Under the pieces are notes generated by a model that did not search any database, had not been told where the DNA came from, and was given only the letters and a program-made list of their open reading frames with translations. Of a stretch of 64,000 bases of DNA, positions 23,529-30,435 are shown in pieces; within the stretch, counting starts at the first letter, position 1; each line of letters opens with the position of its first letter. This DNA comes from Catenuloplanes niger (GTDB lineage Bacteria > Actinomycetota > Actinomycetes > Mycobacteriales > Micromonosporaceae), in contig NZ_JAVDYC010000001.1 in assembly GCF_031458255.1 (NCBI RefSeq), positions 744,001 to 808,000 on the forward strand, given 5' to 3'. The position numbers were made by a program, and so were the translations under genes.

Positions 23529-24557
23529 ATGGCATCCAAGCGCAGGCGGATCACAGTGGGAGTGACGGTCACCGCGACCGTGGCAGTGCTCCTCGGGGTC
23601 GGCATCGGCACCGCGAACGCGGGCACCCGCCCCTGGTGGGACCGCTGGAAGCCGCGGCCCAAGCCGGTCGCGACCGCGCCCGCGACGCCGACGCCCACGC
23701 CGTCCGCCGCGGCCACCACGACCGCGCCCGCGCCGAGCGTGTCGCCGTCGCGGAGCACGCCCGGCACGACGCCGTCCGCGTCGAAGCCGGCCGGCACGCC
23801 GGCGGCCGCCCCGACGACCGGCGCACCCACCGGCACCTGGACGCCGCCGCCGGCGAACGCGGGCTTCGACTACCAGATCGGCGGGGTCTACCCGCCGCCG
23901 GCCGGCGTGACCGTGGTCAGCCGGGACAGTGAGGCCAGCCCGGCCGCGGGCATCTACAACATCTGCTACATCAACGCGTTCCAGGTGCAGCCCGGCGCGC
24001 AGTCGTGGTGGGAGAAGAACCACAACGACCTGCTGCTGCGCGACAAGGGCGGCAACCTCGTGATCGACGAGGACTGGGACGAGGCGATGCTCGACTTCTC
24101 CACCGCGGCCAAGCGCACCGCGCTGACCAAGGTCGCGGCCGAGTGGATCGACCGGTGCAAGGCGAAGGGCTTCCAGGCCATCGAGCCGGACAACCTCGAC
24201 TCGTACACGCGGTCCAACGGCCTGCTGACCCAGGCGCAGGCGGTGGAGTACGCGGCGGCGCTGTCCGCCTACGCACACGGCAAGGGCCTGGCCGTCGGGC
24301 AGAAGAACCTGGCCGAGCTGTCCACCGCGAACGCGCGGAAGGCCGGTTTCGACTTCGCGGTCGCGGAGGAGTGCGGGGCCTGGAACGAGTGCGACCGCTA
24401 CACCGCCACGTACGGTAACAACGTCGTCGTGATCGAATACACTCAGAGCGGCTTCACGAAGGCGTGCAACGGGTTCGGCAGCAAGCTCTCCATCGTCCTG
24501 CGCGACGTCGACGTGACGGCCCCAGGGTCTCGTTCGTACGTATTCAAGGGTTGCTGA
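23529..24557 (+). CDS. Secreted GH114-type glycosidase (endo-alpha-1,4-polygalactosaminidase family)
   Basis: A 342-residue secreted protein. A signal peptide (RRRITVGVTVTATVAVLLGV ending at TANAG) and a Pro/Thr/Ala-rich linker to about residue 108 precede a TIM-barrel domain. GFDYQIGGVYPPPAGVTVVS, CYINAFQVQP, DEDWDEAMLDFS and KGFQAIEPDNLDSYTRSNG are typical of GH114, whose first-studied member cleaves alpha-1,4-galactosaminan, an exopolysaccharide of fungal and bacterial biofilms. The Asp/Glu pair in EPDNLD is the likely active-site region. The RBS GAGGAGAA lies 8 nt before ATG. A hairpin follows the stop. Confidence 0.87.
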   Translation: MASKRRRITVGVTVTATVAVLLGVGIGTANAGTRPWWDRWKPRPKPVATAPATPTPTPSAAATTTAPAPSVSPSRSTPGTTPSASKPAGTPAAAPTTGAPTGTWTPPPANAGFDYQIGGVYPPPAGVTVVSRDSEASPAAGIYNICYINAFQVQPGAQSWWEKNHNDLLLRDKGGNLVIDEDWDEAMLDFSTAAKRTALTKVAAEWIDRCKAKGFQAIEPDNLDSYTRSNGLLTQAQAVEYAAALSAYAHGKGLAVGQKNLAELSTANARKAGFDFAVAEECGAWNECDRYTATYGNNVVVIEYTQSGFTKACNGFGSKLSIVLRDVDVTAPGSRSYVFKGC

Positions 24558-24585
24558 GCTGGTTTCCCTATTCCGCTACGCCCTC

Positions 24586-24621
24586 GAGATCTCCGGTGCC
24601 CCTCGCGGGCCCGGAGATCTC
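24586..24621. terminator. Hairpin between the GH114 and sigma factor genes
   Basis: GAGATCTCCGG (24586-24596) pairs with CCGGAGATCTC (24611-24621). It starts 28 nt after the GH114 stop and ends 24 nt before the sigma-factor ATG, so it may end one transcript or shape the leader of the next. Confidence 0.45.
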
Positions 24622-24645
24622 CGGCGTCGAGGCGAACAGGCCACG

Positions 24646-25179
24646 ATGACCACCAACGAGTCGACGACGGCCGTCACCGGCCGTGCGGAGGACTTCGACG
24701 ACTTCGTGCACGGCCGCGGGCGGGCACTGCTGCGGTTCGCGTACGTGTTGTCCGGTGACGCGCACCTCGCGGAGGACCTGGTCCAGGAGGTGCTGGCGCG
24801 CATGCACCGGCGCTGGCCCAAGGTCACCGCGATGGACAGCCCGGAGGCGTACGTGCGTACCGCGATCGTGCGCCAGTTCGTCTCCTGGCGGCGGCGCTTC
24901 TCCGCCCGGGAGGCGATCCTCGCGGACGTGCCGGAGCCGGCCGGCTTCGACGAACCGCAGGCGCGGGTGGCCGCCCGCGACCAGATGTGGCAGCTGATGG
25001 CCGGGCTGCCGCGCTCCCAGCGCGCGGTGCTGGTGCTGCGCTTCTACGAGGACCTGCCGGACGACGAGATCGCCGCGCTGCTGGGCTGCGGGCAGTCCAC
25101 GGTCCGGTCCCAGGCGGCCCGCGCGCTGGCCAAGATGCGGACCATGTTGAGTGAGAGAGGAGTGGGCGGCGATGGATGA
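24646..25179 (+). CDS. SigE-family ECF-type RNA polymerase sigma factor
   Basis: A 177-residue sigma factor of the actinobacterial SigE subfamily. Region 2 is FDDFVHGRGRALLRFAYVLS with GDAHLAEDLVQEVLARMHRRW. Region 4 is LPRSQRAVLVLRFYEDLPDD then EIAALLGCGQSTVRSQAARAL, the helix-turn-helix that contacts the -35 element. It overlaps the next gene by 8 nt. That gene encodes a membrane protein with a short cytoplasmic N-terminus, which makes a sigma/anti-sigma pair likely. The target regulon is unknown. Confidence 0.9.
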   Translation: MTTNESTTAVTGRAEDFDDFVHGRGRALLRFAYVLSGDAHLAEDLVQEVLARMHRRWPKVTAMDSPEAYVRTAIVRQFVSWRRRFSAREAILADVPEPAGFDEPQARVAARDQMWQLMAGLPRSQRAVLVLRFYEDLPDDEIAALLGCGQSTVRSQAARALAKMRTMLSERGVGGDG

Positions 25180-26236
25180 ACTGGACCGGTTGCTGGCGGA
25201 GACGATGCACGACGCGGCCGGCCGCGCCCCCTCCGACGACAACCTGCTGCGCGGCGTGCACGCGCGCTCCCGGGTGATCCGCCGGCGCCGCACGATCACC
25301 ACCGGCGTGTCCGCGGTGGTGGCCGTGGTCGCGGTCGGCGTGCCGGTCGTGGCCGTGCTGGCCGTCCGCCCGGAGCCGGTGGTGCCGCCGGCCGCCACCG
25401 CACCGGCCGTGCCGCCCTCCCCCACCGCCGCGGCCACCACGTCCCCGTCGCCGTCGGCCGCGCCGCCGTCGAGCAGCCCGCCGTCGTCGGTCGCGCCGCC
25501 GCCGGAGAGCGAGGCGCCGGCCGCCACCGCGGTGACGCTGACCGAGGGGTGGACCGCGCCGGTGTTCCCGTACGCGCTGCCGGCCGCGGACGACCGGCGC
25601 GCGCCGGTGGCCACGATGAGCGGCGGCGACCTGATCGGGTTCTTCGAGACCACCGACCCGGAGCGGGAGGCGGACATCACGGTCACGGTGTCCGGTGCGC
25701 GGCCGTCGTTCGGCACGCCCGGCACGGAGACCACGCGGCAGGTGCGCGGCCGGGCCGGCACGCTGCGGACCGTCGACGTGCAGCCGGCCCGGCAGCTCAC
25801 GCTCTACTGGCAGGAGTCGCCGAACCGGTGGGTCACGCTGACCACCGACGACACGTACACGCCGGACGAGGTGGTCGAGTGGGCCGGCGCGCTGGTCGAG
25901 GCGTCGATCGAGGTGCAGCCGCCGTTCCGGCTCGGCCTGTCCCCGGCCGGCCTGACCACCACGACGGTCACCAAGTCTCGGATGATCTTCACGGGTCCCG
26001 GTGACGTCAGCCTGATCCTGCGGAAGCGGCAGCAGCTGACCGGCGCCGACCGGACCGTCAACGGGTACGCCGCGGCGCTGACCCGGGACGACGCAGGGGC
26101 CCGGCTCACCGTCGACGTGCGCGACTGGGACGCCACGCTGGAGATCACCGTCACCGGCGACCTCACCGTCTCCGACGCGGACCTGCTCCGCCTCGGCACC
26201 GGCGTGCAGCTGCTGACCCGCTCCGACCCGGAGTAG
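25172..26236 (+). CDS. Membrane protein, probable anti-sigma or sigma-partner
   Basis: A 354-residue protein with a cytoplasmic N-terminus (MDELDRLLAETMHDAAGRAP, about 40 residues), one membrane helix (TTGVSAVVAVVAVGVPVVAV), a Pro/Thr/Ser stalk to about residue 120 and an extracytoplasmic domain rich in beta strands. The layout and the 8-nt overlap with the sigma gene are those of SigE-family partners. No zinc anti-sigma H-x3-C-x2-C motif is visible, so an anti-sigma function is inferred from position only. The start is ATG 25172, after AGAGGAG. The stop is followed by a perfect-stem hairpin. Confidence 0.7.
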   Translation: MDELDRLLAETMHDAAGRAPSDDNLLRGVHARSRVIRRRRTITTGVSAVVAVVAVGVPVVAVLAVRPEPVVPPAATAPAVPPSPTAAATTSPSPSAAPPSSSPPSSVAPPPESEAPAATAVTLTEGWTAPVFPYALPAADDRRAPVATMSGGDLIGFFETTDPEREADITVTVSGARPSFGTPGTETTRQVRGRAGTLRTVDVQPARQLTLYWQESPNRWVTLTTDDTYTPDEVVEWAGALVEASIEVQPPFRLGLSPAGLTTTTVTKSRMIFTGPGDVSLILRKRQQLTGADRTVNGYAAALTRDDAGARLTVDVRDWDATLEITVTGDLTVSDADLLRLGTGVQLLTRSDPE

Positions 26237-26256
26237 CGAGCCTTTCCCCAGGGGGG

Positions 26257-26294
26257 TCCCGCCCGTCCGCTGACGCCTCAGCGGACGGGCGGGA
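26257..26294. terminator. Perfect 17-bp hairpin between convergent genes
   Basis: TCCCGCCCGTCCGCTGA (26257-26273) pairs exactly with 26278-26294 around a CGCC loop. The stop codon of the minus-strand SARP fusion lies in the stem (26278-26280). A bidirectional terminator is very likely. Confidence 0.75.
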
Positions 26295-28296
26295 ACTGAC
26301 CGTAGTCCTGCACGATGCCGGACGTCAGCGTCATCAGCTCGGGCGACTCGCGTTGCAGGTCCGGGTCCTTGAAACTGAACGCGAACAGCCCGTCCGCGAC
26401 CAGCCGGGCCAGCACGTCCGGCGGGAACGTGCGGTGCAGGTCGTCCCGGTAGACCGCGAGCGAGTCCTCGTGCGGGCCGTAGTGGGAGACCATCACCGGG
26501 CCGTGCTCGCCGAGCACGCCGACCATCTGCGCGATGTGCTCCGCGTTGCCGTCCTCGGTGAACGCGCCGAAGCTCTGGAAGTCGGACGCGCGCATGACCT
26601 CCACGAAGTACTGGAACATCGACCGACCCGCGCCGTTCTCCGGGTCGTCGTGCGAGGCGTTCCAGCCGTCCCAGTTCAGCGCGATCCGCAGGTTCGGCGC
26701 GGCGGCCCGCATCACGCGCATCAGCTCGGTGTACCGCTCCTTCAGCGCCAGGTAGTAGTTCGTGGTCGCCGGATCGTCGAGATAGCCGTTGTCCGCGCAC
26801 GTGAGGTGCTGCAGGCCGGAGAACATCGACACGTAGAGCGGCGGGCCGTCCGCCGGGCCCGCGAACGCCGCCGCCAGCCGCCGCATGTCCGGCACGAACT
26901 CGTCGGACAGCGGGTAGGGCTGGCCGCACGCGTGCCCGAACCGGGTGTCCACCGACTCGCCGTCCTCCCAGGTCCCGACGATCACGTGCATCGCGAGCCC
27001 GGACGCGTACGTCTGCGGGATCACGTCCGCCCGCCAGCCCTCGAAGCGGTCCAGGTCGCCCTGCTTGTGGTACCACGTGGTGACCATGCCGACACCGGAC
27101 TGCATCAGCGGTGACTTGCGGGCCCGCACCGGGTCCGGCCCGAGCCCGAAGAGGATCTTCGGCGCGGCCGCCGCGCCGCCCGCGACGCCACCGGTCTGCG
27201 GGAGACCGCGGCCGGCCACCGTGGCCGAGCCGCCGGCCAGCACCAGCACCCCGGCCACCACCAGCGCGAGCAGCGCGGCCGGCACCCGCCGGCCGTCCGT
27301 CCCCGCCGGCCGCCGGCGGGGCGCGGCCGGGACCGGCGACGGCACGGCCGGCGCACCCGGACCGGGCACGCGCGACACCGGCGCGCCCGAACCGGAACCG
27401 TTGGACGCCGGCACGCCCGGACCGGAAGGCCGGGACCCGGACGGGCCGGCGGCGTGCGGTGCCGGCGCCGGGTGGGCCCGCACCGGGGCGTCCGCCACCG
27501 CGACCGCGGACCGCGGGCCGGACGCCGGGACCGGCCGGTCGGCCGTCTCGGCGAGCAGGGCACGGTACGCCTCGCGCAGCCGGCTGCCCGGTTCCGCACC
27601 GAACGTGTCGAGCAGCAGCACGCGCGCCGCCTCGTAGCTGGCCAGCGCGTCCACCTGCCAGCCGGCCGCCCGCTGCGCGACGACCAGCCGCTCCCAGGCC
27701 GGCTCGCGCAGCCGGTCCTCGGTGAGCATGGCGCGGGCCAGCGCGATCGCCTCGGCCGGCTCGCCGGTTGCGATCAGCGCGTCGGCCAGCGCGTACCGCG
27801 CGGTCCAGCGCAGCTCGTCCAGGTGCCGGACGGTGACCGTGTCGAGCGCGTCCTCCTCCGGGTCGCCGCGCCACAGCGCCAGCGCGCGCTGCTCCAGCAG
27901 CGCGGCCTCGGCCGGGTCACCCCGGCCGAGCGCGGCCACGCCGGCCTCGGCCAGCGCGGTGAACACGTCCGCGTCCAGCTCACCGTCCGCGACCGTGAGC
28001 CGGTAGGCGCCACCACGGCCGGCCAGGCGCGCCTCCCCGTCCGTACCCGGTGGAAGGATCTTGCGCAGTTGGTGGATGTAGGTCTTGATGCTGCCGCTGA
28101 TCGAGCTGGGATAGTCGGTGCGCTCCCAGAGCGCCGCGGCCAGCGTGTCGTTGTCGACCCAGCGGTTGCGCCCGCGCAGCAGCGCGGCGAGCAGCGTGCG
28201 GCGGCGGCCCGGCGGCAGCGGCACGACGGTTCCGTCCGTGCCGGTCACGGCGAGCGGGCCCAGCACGGCGAACAACGGCTCCACGGGATGAGGCAA
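26278..28296 (-). CDS. SARP/BTAD regulator fused through a membrane helix to an extracytoplasmic glycosidase-like domain
   Basis: About 672 residues from the preferred TTG (28296, AGGAG at 6 nt); GTG 28299 or 28329 are alternatives. Order: OmpR-type winged helix (FAVLGPLAVTG, then GRRRTLLAALLRGRNRWVDN, SGSIKTYIHQLRKILPPG); BTAD helical domain to about residue 255 (LDADVFTALAEAGVAALGRG, ALASYEAARVLLLDTFGAEP); a Pro/Gly/Ala linker; one membrane helix at about 334-355 (PAALLALVVAGVLVLAGGS) preceded by Arg-rich residues, giving N-in/C-out; then about 290 residues outside (PKILFGLGPDPVRARKSPLM, MHVIVGTWEDGE, LRIALNWDGWNASHDD). The outer part looks like a TIM-barrel glycosidase, but I cannot name its family or catalytic residues. 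It is divergent from a secreted GH16 enzyme, so a membrane glucan-sensing activator is the working idea. Confidence 0.8.
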   Translation of the reverse strand: MPHPVEPLFAVLGPLAVTGTDGTVVPLPPGRRRTLLAALLRGRNRWVDNDTLAAALWERTDYPSSISGSIKTYIHQLRKILPPGTDGEARLAGRGGAYRLTVADGELDADVFTALAEAGVAALGRGDPAEAALLEQRALALWRGDPEEDALDTVTVRHLDELRWTARYALADALIATGEPAEAIALARAMLTEDRLREPAWERLVVAQRAAGWQVDALASYEAARVLLLDTFGAEPGSRLREAYRALLAETADRPVPASGPRSAVAVADAPVRAHPAPAPHAAGPSGSRPSGPGVPASNGSGSGAPVSRVPGPGAPAVPSPVPAAPRRRPAGTDGRRVPAALLALVVAGVLVLAGGSATVAGRGLPQTGGVAGGAAAAPKILFGLGPDPVRARKSPLMQSGVGMVTTWYHKQGDLDRFEGWRADVIPQTYASGLAMHVIVGTWEDGESVDTRFGHACGQPYPLSDEFVPDMRRLAAAFAGPADGPPLYVSMFSGLQHLTCADNGYLDDPATTNYYLALKERYTELMRVMRAAAPNLRIALNWDGWNASHDDPENGAGRSMFQYFVEVMRASDFQSFGAFTEDGNAEHIAQMVGVLGEHGPVMVSHYGPHEDSLAVYRDDLHRTFPPDVLARLVADGLFAFSFKDPDLQRESPELMTLTSGIVQDYGQFPPVR

Positions 28297-28312
28297 CACA
28301 CACTCCTGGAAA

Positions 28313-28322
28313 TCGATATCGA
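28313..28322. promoter_or_regulatory. Palindrome TCGATATCGA upstream of the SARP fusion
   Basis: A perfect 10-bp palindrome 17 nt before the preferred TTG start, in the region divergent from the GH16 gene. It is AT-rich for the window. It would be inside the coding region if GTG 28329 were the start. Confidence 0.3.
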
Positions 28323-28488
28323 CCGTCACAGCCTAGGACAAGAGGTGCCGCCTGCGTCACCCGTCCGTACGCGTTCTGAACTGCGGTTTCACCATTTGCT
28401 CACCGCGACCTGACCGGAGCGCGGGCACAGTGGACGGCCCGCGGGTGTCCCCTGTTCCCGGGTCATGACGCCCGGCCGCGTGCGTCCC

Positions 28489-28494
28489 TAGCGT
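28489..28494 (+). promoter_or_regulatory. -10 box for the GH16 gene
   Basis: TAGCGT, 39 nt before ATG 28534. The same hexamer lies on the minus strand upstream of the five-module secreted protein at 62330. Confidence 0.35.
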
Positions 28495-28533
28495 GACCTG
28501 CGCCGAGCTTCACAGCTAACAGAGGGAGGGATC

Positions 28534-29868
28534 ATGCGGACTTATCTGGCGGCCGCGGCCGCCGGGCTCGTGGTGATCACCGGAACCGGGATCACCGTCG
28601 CCCAGGCGGCACCCGCGGCCGACGGCGGCGTGCGCACCGGGTCGCTGATCAACACGTGCGCGAATCCGGTCGTCGACCGGGACATCACCGGCTGGGGCCG
28701 GCACGGCACCGGCGCGACCGGCTCGCGGGTCGCGGTCGGCGCGCACGTCGCGGCCGACCACGCCTACCGGCAGCCGTCCACGAACGGCGTCAACCCGGAG
28801 ATGTACCTGCCGCAGAAGGACGTCACCGAGGCCGAGCGGTGGCTGTTCGCGATGGACACCTGGGTCAGCGGCACCACCGCGGCCGTGACCGCGCGGATGC
28901 AGGTGGACTGGTACGGCGCGGGGAGCGTCTACCTCGGGCACTCGAACGGCACCGAGGTCGGCGTCGAACCGAACGCGGCGGAGACATGGACGCGGGTCGC
29001 CGGCGAGTTCACCGCGCCGGGCGGCGCCACCCGGGCGAACGTGACCGCGCGGCTGACCGGGCCGGCCGGCATGACCTGGTCCGCGACCGCCTGCGACTAC
29101 CAGCCGATATCGCTGCCCGGACCGGACCCGACCACGCCGCCCCCGACCACGCCGCCGCCCACCGGCGCGGACACCGCGGCGCAGCGGTTCAACTGGGGCA
29201 CCGCGCTACCCGCGTCCGACGAGTTCAACTACGGCAGCACGGCCGCGCCCGCGAAGCCGGACGCGACGAAGTGGACGCTGGCCGGCAGCGAGGCGAGCGG
29301 CTGCTGGGAGGGGCACAACGGCAACGGCCGCCGCTGCGAGGAGAACAGCCGCGTGCTCGGCGGCATCATGCGGATGACCGGCGAGGCCGGCGGCGACACC
29401 GGGCTACTGGGCAGCACGTTCGCCCAGAAGTACGGCCGGTGGGAGGTGCGGGCCCGTTCGCAGGCCACGTCCGCGAACAACGGCAAGCAGTACCACCCGG
29501 TGCTGCTGCTCTGGCCGGACAACGAGCAGTGGCCGGCCGGCGCGGAGTACGACTACCTGGAGAACGGCGCACCCGGTGAGCAGTGCGCGGAGGCGTTCAT
29601 GCACTACCCGAACCACCAGCCCAAGGTGCAGGAGCACGCGCAGAAGTGCACCGTGGACCTGACCCAGTGGCACAACTTCGGGTTCGAGTGGACGCCGCAG
29701 CACGTCAAGGGCTTCATCGACGGTCAGCAGTGGTTCGTGTTCAGCGCGGACTGCATCCAGTGCGCGCCGGGCCCGATGTTCCAGACGATCCAGCTGGACA
29801 ACTTCCACGGCACCGGCCTGCAGACCGCGATCTTCGAGGTGGACTGGGCGCGGGTCTACTCGCTGTGA
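28534..29868 (+). CDS. Secreted GH16 family endo-beta-glucanase-like enzyme with N-terminal carbohydrate-binding-like domain
   Basis: A 444-residue secreted enzyme. The signal peptide is RTYLAAAAAGLVVITGTGIT ending at AQAAPAAD. Residues about 30-190 form a beta-sandwich resembling a CBM4/9-type module, followed by a Pro-Thr linker (about 195-212). The GH16 jelly roll runs about 215-444: DEFNYGS, WEGHNGNGRRCEENSRV, YGRWEVRARSQATSANNG, and the catalytic E-x-D-x-x-E as GAEYDYLENG (about residue 340). GH16 enzymes cut beta-1,3(4)-glucans, agar-type or xyloglucan chains; the exact specificity is not readable. Four Cys in the catalytic domain suggest disulfides. The RBS is AGAGGGAGGG. It overlaps the convergent LuxR gene by 13 nt. 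Confidence 0.88.
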   Translation: MRTYLAAAAAGLVVITGTGITVAQAAPAADGGVRTGSLINTCANPVVDRDITGWGRHGTGATGSRVAVGAHVAADHAYRQPSTNGVNPEMYLPQKDVTEAERWLFAMDTWVSGTTAAVTARMQVDWYGAGSVYLGHSNGTEVGVEPNAAETWTRVAGEFTAPGGATRANVTARLTGPAGMTWSATACDYQPISLPGPDPTTPPPTTPPPTGADTAAQRFNWGTALPASDEFNYGSTAAPAKPDATKWTLAGSEASGCWEGHNGNGRRCEENSRVLGGIMRMTGEAGGDTGLLGSTFAQKYGRWEVRARSQATSANNGKQYHPVLLLWPDNEQWPAGAEYDYLENGAPGEQCAEAFMHYPNHQPKVQEHAQKCTVDLTQWHNFGFEWTPQHVKGFIDGQQWFVFSADCIQCAPGPMFQTIQLDNFHGTGLQTAIFEVDWARVYSL

Positions 29869-30377
29869 GACCGGTGGCCGGCGAGCCCCTCCGTGGTGTA
29901 GAGCCCGTCGGCCACCGCCCGCACCAGCAGGTCCGCCTTCGTCGGCAGGTGGTGGCCCAGCTCCGCGTACTTCTGCCGGATCCGTTTGATGTACATCTCC
30001 ACGGTGTGCGGGGAGATGCCCATCCGGCGGGCCACCGACGCCTTGGTCAGCGAACCGAGCCACCAGCACAGCGCCGCGTGCTCGCGCGCGGACAGCTGCG
30101 GAACGGTCCTGGGAGCCGTGCCCCGCCCGTGTGGCACGGCCTCCAGGATCTCGGCGATCAGCTCGCGCCGGTCCCGGTCCACGGTGAACACCACGACCGG
30201 GCGGTGGTGCAGGCCGAGAACGCGCGCGCCGGAGTCGCACACCAGCACGTCGGCGTCGTCGGCCTCGGCCACCACCAGCCGCGGATCCTGCCGCAGCCAG
30301 GACCGCACACCCTCGGCAACCACCGGCCGCATGCCGGCGACCCCGACGCGGATCGTCACCACATCCATGACAACCAT
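29856..30377 (-). CDS. LuxR-family regulator with degenerate receiver-like N-terminus
   Basis: A 173-residue protein. Residues 1-90 follow the outline of a receiver domain (VTIRVGVAGMRPVVAEGVRS, DADVLVCDSG, VVVFTVDRDRRELIAEILE) but lack the acidic pocket and a convincing phosphoacceptor context, so phosphorylation is doubtful. Residues 100-165 are a LuxR HTH (LSAREHAALCWWLGSLTKAS, VARRMGISPHTVEMYIKRIR). ATG 30377 or 30368 could start it. The 3' end overlaps the GH16 gene, so antisense effects are possible. It has no partner kinase. Confidence 0.82.
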   Translation of the reverse strand: MVVMDVVTIRVGVAGMRPVVAEGVRSWLRQDPRLVVAEADDADVLVCDSGARVLGLHHRPVVVFTVDRDRRELIAEILEAVPHGRGTAPRTVPQLSAREHAALCWWLGSLTKASVARRMGISPHTVEMYIKRIRQKYAELGHHLPTKADLLVRAVADGLYTTEGLAGHRSHSE

Positions 30378-30435
30378 CGTGGGTACGCCGGTGAGCGCCC
30401 GGTCAGAATCGAGTGAATCCGGGTGAATCCGCCGG

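Noticed and set aside
24824-27874. 1016-codon minus-strand ORF over the sigma factor and SARP fusion
   Set aside because: It runs antisense to the sigma gene and out of frame with the SARP fusion; both real genes have complete domains.
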